A DNA stretch of 64,000 nucleotides from Methylobacterium sp. Leaf118 (GCF_920984675.1 NZ_CAKLBV010000016.1:1-64000); one strand, 5' to 3'; shown: positions 12,140-21,676, numbered from the stretch's first letter. Translations and numbers: made by a program. The notes: a model not told the origin generated them from the letters alone.

Positions 12140-12484
12140 CTAGTCCTCGGGCTGCGCGCCGCGGGAGGAGCGGCCGCGGGGCTGGGAGGCGCCGCCGCCG
12201 CTGCGCCGGTCGTAATCCGAGATCGCCGAGCGGCATTCGGGCGAGAGGCGCGCGCGGTTGCGGTTCATGCAGGATTCCGCGTCCGGGCTGTTGGGATCGA
12301 CGCCAGCGCAGAGGCGGAAATAGTCGTTGGCGCAGCCGAGCTGCAGCCCCTGATCCTCGCGCTGCGCCTGGGCCGGGGTCGCGGCCAGGGCCATGAGGGC
12401 GAAGGGGGCGAGTCTCAGGGCCGCGGCCAATCCACGCGACGGACCGCGGGGTCGCCTGCCAAGTCGTGAGAAGTCCGGACGCAT
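12140..12484 (-). CDS. Small exported protein with cysteine-rich repeat
   Basis: 114 residues. A long basic N-terminus is followed by a hydrophobic segment and a cleavage site after AQA (about residue 40). The mature part carries CANDYFRLCAGVDPNSPDAE, then CMNRNRARLSPEC, the spacing of a single Cys-rich GLG1-type repeat (C-x6-C ... C-x9to10-C), and a disordered Arg/Ser/Gly tail. Such small periplasmic proteins are widespread in Rhizobiales with unknown function. ATG 12484 is preceded by AAGGACAAGGCAGG. An intrinsic terminator stands 142 bp in front of the start (see 12626). Confidence 0.8.
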   Translation of the reverse strand: MRPDFSRLGRRPRGPSRGLAAALRLAPFALMALAATPAQAQREDQGLQLGCANDYFRLCAGVDPNSPDAESCMNRNRARLSPECRSAISDYDRRSGGGASQPRGRSSRGAQPED

Positions 12485-12922
12485 CCTGCCTTGTCCTTCG
12501 CTCGATCAAGAGGGCTGAAGCCCCGCATATCGGGCATTGCCGCGGGTTAGCAAGCGCAGCACGTCGATGGGTGCGGTGCCCATCCCGCGCGGTGGGGGGC
12601 CGGCCGGCCCGCGGGGAACCCATCGAAAAACGGCCCCGCGGCGGCTGCGCCCGGGGCCGAAGTCGAGGGAGGAAACGCCCGCCATGGGCCGAAACCACGA
12701 TGCAAGGAGTGGGCCGCACGGCCACAGCTCCGCCCCTGCGACGCCTCGACGCCGGGCTGGAAACACTCCGTTAACCACGTCGTGCTGAGCATGGCTGCAG
12801 ACCGCTCGGCCGGACGGCTCCTCCGTCCAAGGAGCGCCGTCCCCGGTCCGCGTCGCTCCTCGAGGGCGCGCCCTGCCCGGGGACGGGCTTCCGCCGCCAC
12901 CCATCACGACGGGGCCACGCCC
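12485..12922. other. Divergent intergenic region holding an orphan terminator
   Basis: 438 bp between the divergent starts at 12484 and 12923. No protein gene is supported. A minus-strand intrinsic terminator is at 12626-12659, so a small RNA or a long attenuated leader may lie between about 12660 and 12900. Confidence 0.5.
12626..12659 (-). terminator. Intrinsic terminator without a protein gene in front
   Basis: Read on the minus strand, CGGCCCCG and CGGGGCCG form an 8-bp GC stem with a 13-nt loop, immediately followed by TTTTT. This is the most classical Rho-independent terminator of the window. No minus-strand open frame ends before it. Confidence 0.65.
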
Positions 12923-13144
12923 ATGACGCCTTCGACGCCTTCCATCCAGCGCCCGCCGATCCCCGCCCGCGAGCGGAACACGGCCGGCTCCGTGGTGCCG
13001 TTCCGCACGGCGCCCGCCCGCCGCCTGCGCCGCGACGAGGCGGCGGATGCGCCGCGCGGCCAGATCCTGCTGTTCACGGGCGTGCGCTACGAGAGGCTGC
13101 CGGAGGTGGACGCTCCGGCGGTCCCGCAGCGCCGCCGCAAGTGA
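12923..13144 (+). CDS. Conserved-looking 73-residue protein of unknown function
   Basis: A basic, proline-rich N-terminal half (RPPIPARERNTAGSVVPFR) followed by a more ordered end, GQILLFTGVRYERLPE. The latter motif looks like that of small uncharacterised alphaproteobacterial proteins, but I cannot name a family. Its stop overlaps the GTG of the lipoprotein gene (GTGA), so the two are probably translated together. Cytoplasmic; no signal peptide. Confidence 0.6.
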   Translation: MTPSTPSIQRPPIPARERNTAGSVVPFRTAPARRLRRDEAADAPRGQILLFTGVRYERLPEVDAPAVPQRRRK

Positions 13145-13947
13145 CCCGCGGGGGCGGCGGCCGCCGCCTTCCCCTCCTGCTCGCCCCCCTGCTGACCCCC
13201 TGGCTCCTGGCCTCCTGTGCCCAGGAGGGCGATTTCGGGCGGCCGGCCAAGAGCGCCTGGAACGGGCTCGTCGAGACCACCGGCACGCTCGCGGCCCGCG
13301 AGCGCGGGGAACCGGCCTCGGCCTCGCCGCTGACCGACGACGAGGCGCTCCTGCGCGACCGGGCGTGGCGCTTCCTGATGCCGGCGCAGCCGCGCGCGGC
13401 CTTCGAGGACGCCCTGGCCAACCTCACCCGGGTGCGCGCCCTGCCGCCGGCTTGGCGGCCCGCCGACATCCCGGCCTATCACGAAGGGTTGATCGCCGGG
13501 CCGTTCCGCTCGCCGGTCTCCCGCTATCGCCGCCTCTCGGAGGACGCGACCGCCGATGCCCGCCTGATCCAGGCCTTCGCCGGCGTGGCGGAGCGCGTGT
13601 TCGAAGCCGACGCGATGCGGCTGCGGGCGCTGCCGCTGGCGCGCAGCCTCGACGAGTGGGATCTGCGGCAGGCCGCCATGCGGGTCGCCGAGAACCGCTG
13701 CCTCGTCGCCTGGATGCGCCTGGAAACCGGCCTTCGCCTCGCGGGCTATCGCTACGCCCTCGAGCATTTTCTGGTCGAGATGCCCGGCCGCGAGGCAGTG
13801 CCTGCCGAGCAGGCACTCGCCTTCCTCGAGGCGCGGCGCCGGCTGCTCGACCCGCTGCTGCCCCCGGAGGCCGCCGCGCGCTGCGGCCTCGCCGAGCCCG
13901 CCGCCACCGAGGCCACCCTGGCCCCGCCGGTGGTGGCCAAGTATTAG
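13141..13947 (+). CDS. Probable lipoprotein of unknown function
   Basis: 268 residues from GTG 13141. The N-terminus is a short basic region, a Leu/Pro-rich core and the lipobox LLASC at about residue 26, so it should be lipid-anchored in the inner or outer membrane. The body is helical with many Arg and Glu residues (LIQAFAGVAERVFEADAMRL, LRQAAMRVAENRCLVAWMRLE) and no recognised domain. It overlaps the 73-residue gene by 4 bp and precedes rnhA by 46 bp. Confidence 0.7.
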   Translation: MTRGGGGRRLPLLLAPLLTPWLLASCAQEGDFGRPAKSAWNGLVETTGTLAARERGEPASASPLTDDEALLRDRAWRFLMPAQPRAAFEDALANLTRVRALPPAWRPADIPAYHEGLIAGPFRSPVSRYRRLSEDATADARLIQAFAGVAERVFEADAMRLRALPLARSLDEWDLRQAAMRVAENRCLVAWMRLETGLRLAGYRYALEHFLVEMPGREAVPAEQALAFLEARRRLLDPLLPPEAAARCGLAEPAATEATLAPPVVAKY

Positions 13948-13993
13948 ACTCCCCCCTTCAGGCGCGGCTCGACCCCGAAACACGCAGGCACCC

Positions 13994-14704
13994 ATGCGAA
14001 CCATCGTCTACGCGGATGGCGGCTGCGATCCCAATCCCGGCCCCGGCGGCTGGGGCGCGGTGATCCAGGACCCCGCCCGCACGGTCGAGCTGCGCGGCGG
14101 CGAGCGGGCCACCACCAACAACCGCATGGAGCTGACCGCCGCGATCAGCGCCCTCGAACACTTCCCCGAAGGCGCGCAGATCGAGATGCGCTGCGACAGC
14201 CAGTACGTGGTGAAGTCCGTCACCGAGTGGATGCGCGGCTGGAAGGCGCGCGGCTGGCGCACCGCCACCGGTCCGGTGAAGAACATCGACCTGATGCAGC
14301 GCCTCGACGCGCTGGCCTCCGCCCGCGACGTGCGCTGGACCTGGGTGCGCGGCCATGCGGGCGAGGCCGGCAACGAGCGCGCCGACCGCCTCGCGACGCT
14401 CGGCCGCCGCGAGGCGCTGCTGGGCATCACCGGCCCGACGGCGTCCACGGCCGCTCCCTCGACCGCCCCCTCGGCCACATCCGCCGCCGCGCTGGCCCCC
14501 CCGCCGGCCGCGTCCGTCCCGAACGAGGCCGGGACCGCTCCGATGAGCCTCGGCAGCGATCTGGCCCATGCCGTCGCCCGCGCCGCCGCCCGGGCCGGCA
14601 CGACGCCCCAGGCCTATCTGGAGGAGGCGGTGCGCCTCGCCCTCGATCTCGGCCCCGAGGGCATCGCCCGGGTCCGGGGCGGGCTGACGCGCAAGGCCTC
14701 CTGA
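13994..14704 (+). CDS. rnhA: Ribonuclease HI with C-terminal extension
   Basis: 236 residues, against about 150 for the usual enzyme. RNase HI cuts the RNA of RNA-DNA hybrids with two metal ions. All active-site residues are visible: D8 (YADGGCDPNPGPGGWG), E46 (NNRMELTAA), D68 (CDSQYVV), H121 (VRGHAGEAGNERAD) and D131. After residue 145 comes a Pro/Ala/Ser/Thr-rich linker of about 35 residues and a small helical end (about 182 to 236: LAHAVARAAARAGTTPQAYL, then LGPEGIARVRGGLTRK). That tail is not part of the normal fold. The gene is followed 12 bp later by the glycosylase gene. Confidence 0.95.
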   Translation: MRTIVYADGGCDPNPGPGGWGAVIQDPARTVELRGGERATTNNRMELTAAISALEHFPEGAQIEMRCDSQYVVKSVTEWMRGWKARGWRTATGPVKNIDLMQRLDALASARDVRWTWVRGHAGEAGNERADRLATLGRREALLGITGPTASTAAPSTAPSATSAAALAPPPAASVPNEAGTAPMSLGSDLAHAVARAAARAGTTPQAYLEEAVRLALDLGPEGIARVRGGLTRKAS

Positions 14705-14716
14705 CGGGCCGAGGCG

Positions 14717-15283
14717 ATGGAGCCCGCCTTTTTCGACCGGCCGGCGGCGACGGTGGCGGCCGCGTTGATCGGGCATGTCCTTCTGGTCGAGGGGGTCGGC
14801 GGCGCCATCGTCGAGACCGAGGCCTACGACCGTTCGGACCCGGCCTCGCACAGCGTCTCCGGCCCGACCCGGCGCAATGCCAGCATGTTCGGGCCGCCGG
14901 GACGCGCCTACGTCTACCGCTCCTACGGCCTGCACTGGTGCCTCAACCTCGTCTGCGAGACCGGCAGCGCCGTGCTGCTGCGGGCGCTGGCGCCGGGCGA
15001 CGGCCTCGCGGCGATGCGGGCGCGGCGCGGCCTCGACGACCCGCGGCGCCTCTGCGCCGGGCCGGGCCGCCTCGCCCAGGCGCTCGGCATCGAGGGCGCG
15101 CATGACGGCGCCCCGCTCGACCGGGCGCCGTTCGGATGGCGGCCCCCGGAGGGGCCGGTGACGGTGGCGGCGACGACCCGCATCGGCATCACCAAGGGGG
15201 TCGAGACGCCGTGGCGCTTCGTGTGGGCGGGCTCGCCCTATCTGAGCCGGCCGCTGCCGCGGCCAAGGTCAGCGATACGATGA
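14717..15283 (+). CDS. mpg: DNA-3-methyladenine glycosylase, AAG/Mpg type
   Basis: 188 residues. This base-excision enzyme removes alkylated purines such as 3-methyladenine and hypoxanthine. The AAG pattern is plain: IVETEAYDRSDPASHS (the ETEAY motif holds the general base), RNASMFGPPGRAYVYRSYG and HWCLNLVC, and near the end RIGITKGVETPWRF. Twelve base pairs after rnhA and probably co-transcribed with it, a pairing that makes sense for genome maintenance. Confidence 0.95.
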   Translation: MEPAFFDRPAATVAAALIGHVLLVEGVGGAIVETEAYDRSDPASHSVSGPTRRNASMFGPPGRAYVYRSYGLHWCLNLVCETGSAVLLRALAPGDGLAAMRARRGLDDPRRLCAGPGRLAQALGIEGAHDGAPLDRAPFGWRPPEGPVTVAATTRIGITKGVETPWRFVWAGSPYLSRPLPRPRSAIR

Positions 15284-15401
15284 GGCGCCACCCGCGCGCG
15301 ACGGCGAGGGTGCCGGATCCGCTGTGTCCGAAAGCCGGCCGCCGCCTGGGCCGGCGCGCGCCGGGGGTCCCCGTCGATCCCCGGCGCTCGGCCGTGACGC
15401 C

Positions 15402-17645
15402 TCAAGCGAGGGCTTCGACCACCGTGAGGGCCGTCATGTTGACGATGCCCCGGACCGTGCTGGTGGGCGTGAGGATGTGGATCGGCTTGGCCGCGCCGAG
15501 CAGGATCGGCCCGACGCTGACGCCCTGGCCGGCCACCACCTTCAAGGCGTTGAAGGTGATGTGGGCCGCCCCCAGGTTCGGCATGATGAGGAGGTTGGCC
15601 TCCGCCGTGAGCCGGGATCCGGGGAAGACCCGGTTCATCAGGGACATGCTCAGCGCGACGTCGGCATGCATCTCACCCTCGACCTCCAGGTCCGGCTCCC
15701 GCCGGGTGATGAGGTCCAGCGCCCGGCGCATCTTCGCGGCGGCGGGATCCTCGGCCGTCCCGAGATTCGAATGCGACACCAGGGCGGCGCGGGGCGTCAG
15801 GCCGAAGCGGCGCATCGCCTCCGCGGCGAGATGGGTCATCTCCGCCAGTTCCGCGGCCGTCGGATCGAGGTTGACGAAGGTGTCGCAGATGAAGAGCGTG
15901 TGCCGCGGCAATTGGAGGAGGTTCATGGCCGCGAAGCCGCCTGCGCCCTCCTTCAGGCCGATCACCGTCTCGACGGTGCGCAGGTGGGCCGCGTAGGTCC
16001 CCGAGGTGCCGCAGATCAGCCCGTCGGCCCTGCCGGCCTTCACCAGCGCGGCCCCGATCGCGGTGCCGTCGCGGCCCCCCTCGCCCTCGGTGGCCGCGTC
16101 GCCGTGCACGTCCACGTCGCGGCCGATGTCGAGCCGGAGACCGAGCTGGCCGATTTTGGCGCGGATGGCGTCCGCGCGCCCGACCAGGACGGGCCGGGCC
16201 AGACCCTCGTCCACCACCACCTGCGCCGCGCGCAGCACGATGTCGCTCTCGCCTTCGGCGTAGACGATCCGCTTCGTCTCCGCCCCGGCCGCCGCCGCGA
16301 AGATCGGCTGCATCACCGTGCCGGAGGTGTAGACGTAGCGCTGGAGCGAGCGCCTGTAGCTCTCCACGTCGGCGAAGGGCCGGCTCGCCACGCCGCTGTC
16401 GATGGCGGCCTGGGCCACGGCCGGCGCCACCTTGAGGATCAGGCGCGGATCGAACGGGCGCGGGATCAGGTAATCGGGCCCGAAATGGATGTCCTGGGTT
16501 CCGTAGGCGGCGGCCACCACGTCCGACGGCTCGGCCTGGGCCAGTTCGGCGATGGCGTGGACCGCGGCGAGCTTCATCGCTTCATTGATGGTCGAGGCGC
16601 CGACATCGAGCGCCCCGCGGAAGATGAAGGGGAAGCAGAGGACGTTGTTGACCTGGTTCGGGTAGTCGGAGCGCCCGGTGGCGATGATCGCGTCGGGGCG
16701 CACCGCCTTGGCCGCCTCGGGTCGGATCTCGGGGTCGGGGTTGGCGAGCGCCAGGATCAGCGGCCGCTCGGCCATGGTCCCGACCATCTCGGGCGTGAGC
16801 ACGCCGGCCATCGAGACGCCGAGGAACACGTCGGCACCGTGCATCGCGTCGGCGAGCGAGCGCGCGTCGGTGTCCCGGGCGTAGAGGGCCTTCTGCGCGT
16901 CGAGCTGGGCGAGCCGGCTCGTGCTGAGCACGCCGCGGCTGTCGGTGACGAGGATGTTCTCCTTGCGCACCCCCAGCCCCACGACGATGTTGAGACAGGC
17001 GATGGCCGCGGCGCCCGCGCCCGAGCAGACGAGCTTCACGTCCTCGATGCGCTTGCCGATCACCTTGAGGCCGTTCAGCAGCGCCGCCGCGGCGACGATG
17101 GCGGTGCCGTGCTGGTCGTCGTGGAAGACCGGGATCTTCATGCGCTCCCGGAGCTTCGTCTCGACGATGAAGCACTCGGGCGCCTTGATGTCTTCGAGGT
17201 TGATCCCGCCGAAGGTCGGCTCGAGCGCGGCGATGATCTCGACCAGCTTGTCGGGATCGGTCTCGTCGACTTCGATGTCGAACACGTCGATGCCGGCGAA
17301 CTTGCGGAACAGGCAGCCCTTGCCCTCCATCACCGGCTTGCCGGCCAGCGCGCCGATATTGCCCAGCCCGAGCACGGCCGTGCCGTTCGAGATCACGGCG
17401 ACGAGGTTGCCGCGCGCGGTGAGGTTCGAGGCCTCGCGCGGATCGTCCTTGATGGCGAGGCAGGCGGCGGCGACGCCGGGCGAGTAGGCGAGCGCGAGGT
17501 CGCGCTGGGTGGTCATGTCCTTCGTGGGCAGGACGGTGATTTTCCCCGGGCTGGGGTAGCGGTGATAGTCCAAAGCGGCCTGAGTCAGGGCGTCGATCGC
17601 GCCGGCATCGGCCCCGTCACGGGTCGCGGGGTGGGTCTCACGCAT
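15402..17645 (-). CDS. maeB: NADP-dependent malic enzyme with phosphotransacetylase-like domain
   Basis: 747 residues. The N-terminal malic enzyme part (1 to about 425) turns malate into pyruvate and CO2; [21 protein letters not shown] and [11 protein letters not shown] are seen. The C-terminal Pta-like part (about 430 to 747; [42 protein letters not shown]) normally mediates regulation by acetyl-CoA and oligomerisation. Compared with what I know of such proteins, the segment between IGRDVDVHG and [12 protein letters not shown] is some 20 to 25 residues shorter and of unusual Gly/Glu-rich composition. ATG 17645 is preceded by AGAAGGACAAGG. Confidence 0.95.
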   Translation of the reverse strand: MRETHPATRDGADAGAIDALTQAALDYHRYPSPGKITVLPTKDMTTQRDLALAYSPGVAAACLAIKDDPREASNLTARGNLVAVISNGTAVLGLGNIGALAGKPVMEGKGCLFRKFAGIDVFDIEVDETDPDKLVEIIAALEPTFGGINLEDIKAPECFIVETKLRERMKIPVFHDDQHGTAIVAAAALLNGLKVIGKRIEDVKLVCSGAGAAAIACLNIVVGLGVRKENILVTDSRGVLSTSRLAQLDAQKALYARDTDARSLADAMHGADVFLGVSMAGVLTPEMVGTMAERPLILALANPDPEIRPEAAKAVRPDAIIATGRSDYPNQVNNVLCFPFIFRGALDVGASTINEAMKLAAVHAIAELAQAEPSDVVAAAYGTQDIHFGPDYLIPRPFDPRLILKVAPAVAQAAIDSGVASRPFADVESYRRSLQRYVYTSGTVMQPIFAAAAGAETKRIVYAEGESDIVLRAAQVVVDEGLARPVLVGRADAIRAKIGQLGLRLDIGRDVDVHGDAATEGEGGRDGTAIGAALVKAGRADGLICGTSGTYAAHLRTVETVIGLKEGAGGFAAMNLLQLPRHTLFICDTFVNLDPTAAELAEMTHLAAEAMRRFGLTPRAALVSHSNLGTAEDPAAAKMRRALDLITRREPDLEVEGEMHADVALSMSLMNRVFPGSRLTAEANLLIMPNLGAAHITFNALKVVAGQGVSVGPILLGAAKPIHILTPTSTVRGIVNMTALTVVEALA

Positions 17646-18606
17646 GACCTTGTCCTTCTCATCACCGGCACTGTCATCGTGCCTCTTCTTGTGAAGCTCT
17701 GGCGAGACGGGCGCTCGTCCGAAGCCGCGATGGAGACGGGAAAGCCTCCGGTCCCGCGGCTGCGCCTGCGGCCCTGACCGTTGTGGCGGCCTGCCCGCCC
17801 CGTTCTTTCACGCGGCCCTTGATGTCCTCGACTTGCGCCCGCAAGTCATCCTGCCGCCTTCAAGCGGCATCAGCGCGCTACAGACCGAAATCCGAGGCGG
17901 CGTCGATTGTCGTCTGGGCGAAGCCAGCTGCCTTCTGCTTGGTCTCGCGCAGACACGGGCCAATCTCTCGCCGTGCCTGTGACAGCCTCGTCTCGAACGC
18001 CGGCCGTCCGCCTTCCGGCGGATCGATGCGGCCAGTCCCGACATCCGAAACCTTGTTCATCCTCCGACCATCGCGCCTTCCTCTGCGGTTATCCGCAATT
18101 CATCGCTCTGTCAGCAGAGGAGGGAACTTCGAGTGACAAAAACAGCACAATGAATCAGGAACTCTGTCACCACTCCGACTGTACGAACCGATGATTTCGA
18201 CAGACAAAGGCCCGCTTCTTGCTTCGAGCCTCCGAAACCCATCGCCGGCATCCTGGGGCTCCGTCGTCCCATCCCCGTGCGCCCGCGTCGCGATGCACCC
18301 CGCCCCGCAGCGTCACGACGCGTCTTGCGACAGCGTCCGGACGCGGCCGCCCCTCGGCGGGCCGGCCGTTCGGGGGGGCTTTCAGGAGGGTCTTCGCGGC
18401 ATTCGGCAACTCTTCCAGACCCTCCGGGCCCTCATGGAGGTCAAAACCCCTCCGGCAATCTCAAGGGGCCGATGGCGTGAGCGGGGGAAAATCTGCGCAT
18501 GCGGACATGCCCGCGATCGTCGTCCTTCGAGGATCGTCCGCGCCATGCCGCAGACGTGCGGGCCCGCTCGGACGGCGGGTGCGCGGGCCTCGGTCCGAGG
18601 AACGCC
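17646..18606. other. 961-bp stretch without a supported gene
   Basis: Between the starts/ends of maeB and the GNAT gene. GC is lower than average from about 17870 to 18230. A 60-codon minus-strand frame (17878-18060) has GGAGG directly against its ATG, too close to be a good start; a hairpin GCCGC-CTTCAA-GCGGC lies at about 17851-17866. The maeB promoter must be in the first part. No RNA gene is clear. Confidence 0.4.
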
Positions 18607-19233
18607 CTAGACGGCCGGCTCACCACGGCGGTGCCACGAGGCGAAGGGCTGGTCCTCCGCGCCGGAGCCGAGCGGGCACTGAACCATGACGCTGTCGCTC
18701 CAGCGCCCGTACTTGTAGCCGATGGCCGGGAGGTAGCCGACGCGCACGAACCCGCAGGCCTCGTGCAGACGCAACGACGCCTCGTTCTTCGCGTCGATAT
18801 AGCCGATCATCTGCCGGTAGCCGCCGGCCGCGCAGGCCTCGATCAGCGCGGGCAGGAGGCGCCGGCCGATGCCCGCGTGCAGGTGGTCGGGATGCACGTA
18901 GATCGAGTGCTTGAGGGTGTAGCGGTAGGCCGGGCGCTTGCGGAAGGGCACGGCGTAGGCATAGCCCGCGACCTGCCCGTCCCGCTCCGCCACGAGGTGG
19001 GGCAGGCGCTTGCTGCGCATGTTCTTGCGCCGCCGCTTGAGCTCGTCGGGCAGCAGGCGCTCCTCCTCGAAGTCGCCCGCGTCGCCGACCCCCCTGCGGA
19101 TGTGGCGCTCGTAGATCGCGATCATCGCCGGCACGTCGGCATCCGACGAGGGCCGGATCACCATGTCCGGCCAATCGGCCGGATCGGCCGGCTCCGAGCG
19201 ATGCGGGGCGCCCTCCTGCGCGCCTGGCGCCAT
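18607..19233 (-). CDS. GNAT acetyltransferase, phosphinothricin-acetyltransferase-like
   Basis: 208 residues. The GNAT core starts at MVIRPSSDADVPAMIAIYE (about 24) and shows HLVAERDGQVAGYAYAVPFR, then IYVHPDHLHAGIGRRLLPAL, which includes the acetyl-CoA loop (a variant Q/R-x-x-G-x-G/A), and KNEASLRLHEACGF. Phosphinothricin/methionine sulfoximine acetyltransferases have this layout. The ATG at 19233 overlaps the decarboxylase stop codon (TGATG), so the two are coupled; an internal ATG at 19164 is the alternative. Coupling to an amino acid decarboxylase suggests, but does not show, an amine or amino acid substrate. Confidence 0.88.
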   Translation of the reverse strand: MAPGAQEGAPHRSEPADPADWPDMVIRPSSDADVPAMIAIYERHIRRGVGDAGDFEEERLLPDELKRRRKNMRSKRLPHLVAERDGQVAGYAYAVPFRKRPAYRYTLKHSIYVHPDHLHAGIGRRLLPALIEACAAGGYRQMIGYIDAKNEASLRLHEACGFVRVGYLPAIGYKYGRWSDSVMVQCPLGSGAEDQPFASWHRRGEPAV

Positions 19234-21578
19234 CAGGCGCCCTCGCGCAGGACGTAGGTGTGGAAGCGGATGCGGCCGTCCGGATCGGTCTCGCGGTAGA
19301 CGCCCTGGATCTCCGCCTCGAAGCCCGGGAACAGGTTGGAGGCGGCTTCGAACATCTTGAAGTAGTCGAGCATCGGCTTGGCCCGCGCGTCGAGCCGCTC
19401 GCCCGGCAGCACCGTTCCGATGCCCGGGGGATAGACCAGCATCAGGGTCGTGGCGATGCGCCCCTCGGCCTCGGCGATCGGCACGTAATCCACCCGGTTG
19501 CGCGTCAGCATCTGCGCGGCGGCCTTGGGCGGCATCACCATCTCGGGCAGGTGCTCGGGCATGAACTGCTTGCGCTGGAGCGCCGAGGTGCCCGACTCGC
19601 GGTGGAAGGCGTGGTAGTCGGCGCAGAGGTCGCGCAGGCGCACGCCGCGGTAGCGCTTGGGCCGCGCCCGCACGAATTCCGGCATGGCGTCGTCGAGCAG
19701 CACGTTGTCGTCGTGCAGCCGCTTGAAGGCGACGAGGCCGGAGATCAGCGTGCCGGCCTTGGACGACTCGACGCCCGGCGTCAGCAGGAAGAGCAGCGAG
19801 TTCAGATCGTTCTTCTCCGGGACGATCCGGTTCTCGCGCAGGTACTGCGCCACGATCGGCGCGGGCACGCCGTGATCGGCATAGGCGCCGGTCTTGCGGT
19901 CGAAGCCGGGCGTCAGCACCGTGAGCTTGTTCGGATCGGTGATGGCGAAGCCCGGGGCGACATGGGTGAAGCCGTGCCAGGCGGCGCCCGGCGTCAGTTC
20001 CCAGTAGCGGGCATCCGCGGCGAGCGCGTCGGTCGGCACCGCCTCCCACGGGGTCTCGGTGCCGTCGGGGCCGGTCACCACGTCGGGCACGAAGGGATCG
20101 AAGAACCAGCGCCGCTTCGGGTCGGCCTCGCGCTCCTCGAATTCCTTGCGGATCGCCCGCGCCTTCTTGCGCCACTCGATGCCGAGCCGAATCGTGTCGT
20201 CCCACAGGACCACGCCGGAGCGGCCCTTCATCATCTGCGCGCCGACATCGAGCGAGGCGAAGATCGGATAGAACGGCGAGGTCGAGGCATGCACCAGGAA
20301 GCTCTCGTTGAGCCGCTTGTGCTCGACCCGCCGGGTCTGGCCGCGGATATGCCCGTCCCGGGTATGGATCTGCGAGGCCTGGGAGAAGCTGGCCAGCTGC
20401 TTGTGGGTCGATTGCGTGGCGATGATCCCGGGCGAGGTCTCGTCGAGCCCGGTCAGACCCATGGCGAAGCGGCGCTGGTAGAGCGGGTGGAACTTCATGA
20501 AGCCCGCCCAGGCCTCGTCGAACAGGATGTAGTCGCACAGGTGGCCGATCCGCTCGACGATCTCCTGGGCGTCGTAGATCGTGCCGTCATAGGTGCATTG
20601 CTCGATGACGGCGCAGCGGAACGGGCGCTCCTTGCGCCACGCCTCCTTGTCCTTCACCAGCGGATTCATCCGGATTTTGTCGCGGATCCGCTCTTCGTCG
20701 AAGGCCTCGTGATAGATCGGCCCGATCAGGCCGTAGGCGTTGCGGTCGGTCTCGAGAAAAATCGGGATGCCACCGGCGAGCAGCAGGGCACCGTGATGGG
20801 CGGCCTTGTGGTTGTTGCGGTCGAACAGGACGAGGTCGTCCTCGGCCACCAGCGAGCCCAGCACGACCTTGTTCGAGGCCGAGGTGCCGTTGAGGACGAA
20901 GTAGGTCTTCTCCGCGCCGAAGATCGCGGCGGCTTCCTTCTGGGCCTTCAGCGCAGGGCCTTCGTGGGTGAGGAGGTCGCCCAGATCCAGGACGGAATTG
21001 TCCAAATCATCGCGAAAAATCGCCTCGCCGAGATGCTCGACGAAAATCCGGCCGATCGGCGAGCGATTGTAGAAAATGCCGCCGTTGTGGCCGGGGCAGG
21101 TCCAGAGCTGGTTGCCCTCCTCGGCGTAGTCGACCAGCGCGCCGAAGAACGGCGTCTTGAGGGTGTCGGCGTACTGCGTGACGCGCGAGACGAGGCCGCG
21201 GGCGATGAATTCGGGGGTCTCTTCCGCCAGGAAGATGTAGCCGTCGATGAAGTCGAGGAGCTCGACCGGGATGTCCTCCAGCCGCTTGCGGCGGACCATG
21301 ATGACGATCGGCATCTCGAGGCCGCGCTTGCGCATCATGTCGATGAGGGCGGCAGCCTTCCCCTCCAGCCCGCGCTTGCCCCAATCGACCACGAGGCAGC
21401 CGACGGCGGAATCGGTCTGGACCGCGATCGAGGCGTCCTCGACACGGCGCGCCCGCACCACCTCGAAGCCGCGCGCCTCGACGGCTGCCACGATCTGCTC
21501 GACCCGCGCGCCCTCCAGGTCGCCCGGCTCGAAGGTGGGCGTGCACATCAGGACGGTGAAGCGGCGGTGAAAATCCAT
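19233..21578 (-). CDS. Orn/Lys/Arg decarboxylase (fold type I, PLP)
   Basis: 781 residues with the full biodegradative decarboxylase plan: N-terminal wing domain (1 to about 130), PLP-binding major domain with GHNGGIFYNRSP, NGTSASNKVV, DEAWAGFMKFHPLY and the Schiff-base lysine in STHKQLASFSQ, and the C-terminal domain. It makes a di- or polyamine (putrescine, cadaverine or agmatine) and CO2. Which amino acid is used cannot be told by eye. ATG 21578 is taken because MDFHRRFTVLMCTPTF fits the wing-domain start. It is upstream of and coupled to the GNAT gene. Confidence 0.93.
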   Translation of the reverse strand: MDFHRRFTVLMCTPTFEPGDLEGARVEQIVAAVEARGFEVVRARRVEDASIAVQTDSAVGCLVVDWGKRGLEGKAAALIDMMRKRGLEMPIVIMVRRKRLEDIPVELLDFIDGYIFLAEETPEFIARGLVSRVTQYADTLKTPFFGALVDYAEEGNQLWTCPGHNGGIFYNRSPIGRIFVEHLGEAIFRDDLDNSVLDLGDLLTHEGPALKAQKEAAAIFGAEKTYFVLNGTSASNKVVLGSLVAEDDLVLFDRNNHKAAHHGALLLAGGIPIFLETDRNAYGLIGPIYHEAFDEERIRDKIRMNPLVKDKEAWRKERPFRCAVIEQCTYDGTIYDAQEIVERIGHLCDYILFDEAWAGFMKFHPLYQRRFAMGLTGLDETSPGIIATQSTHKQLASFSQASQIHTRDGHIRGQTRRVEHKRLNESFLVHASTSPFYPIFASLDVGAQMMKGRSGVVLWDDTIRLGIEWRKKARAIRKEFEEREADPKRRWFFDPFVPDVVTGPDGTETPWEAVPTDALAADARYWELTPGAAWHGFTHVAPGFAITDPNKLTVLTPGFDRKTGAYADHGVPAPIVAQYLRENRIVPEKNDLNSLLFLLTPGVESSKAGTLISGLVAFKRLHDDNVLLDDAMPEFVRARPKRYRGVRLRDLCADYHAFHRESGTSALQRKQFMPEHLPEMVMPPKAAAQMLTRNRVDYVPIAEAEGRIATTLMLVYPPGIGTVLPGERLDARAKPMLDYFKMFEAASNLFPGFEAEIQGVYRETDPDGRIRFHTYVLREGA

Positions 21579-21676
21579 GGAGCCGGGCTCTTTTCGTGAG
21601 GGTCGAACCCTGCCTTTCCGGCCCATCCGCGACGATTCGATGACACTCGGCCGCGATCTGCGACCGGCCGTCCCGC

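Noticed and set aside
12976..13010. GGAAC-N19-CGTT as a stress promoter
   Set aside because: Spacing is two to three bp too long and it lies inside the 73-residue coding frame.
17878..18060. 60-codon minus-strand frame MNKVSDVGTG...
   Set aside because: The GGAGG touches the ATG, no family resemblance, and other frames there are also open; not listed as a gene.
21596..21618. T-loop-like GGGTTCGACCC on the minus strand
   Set aside because: No matching acceptor, D or anticodon arms in the right places; not a tRNA.
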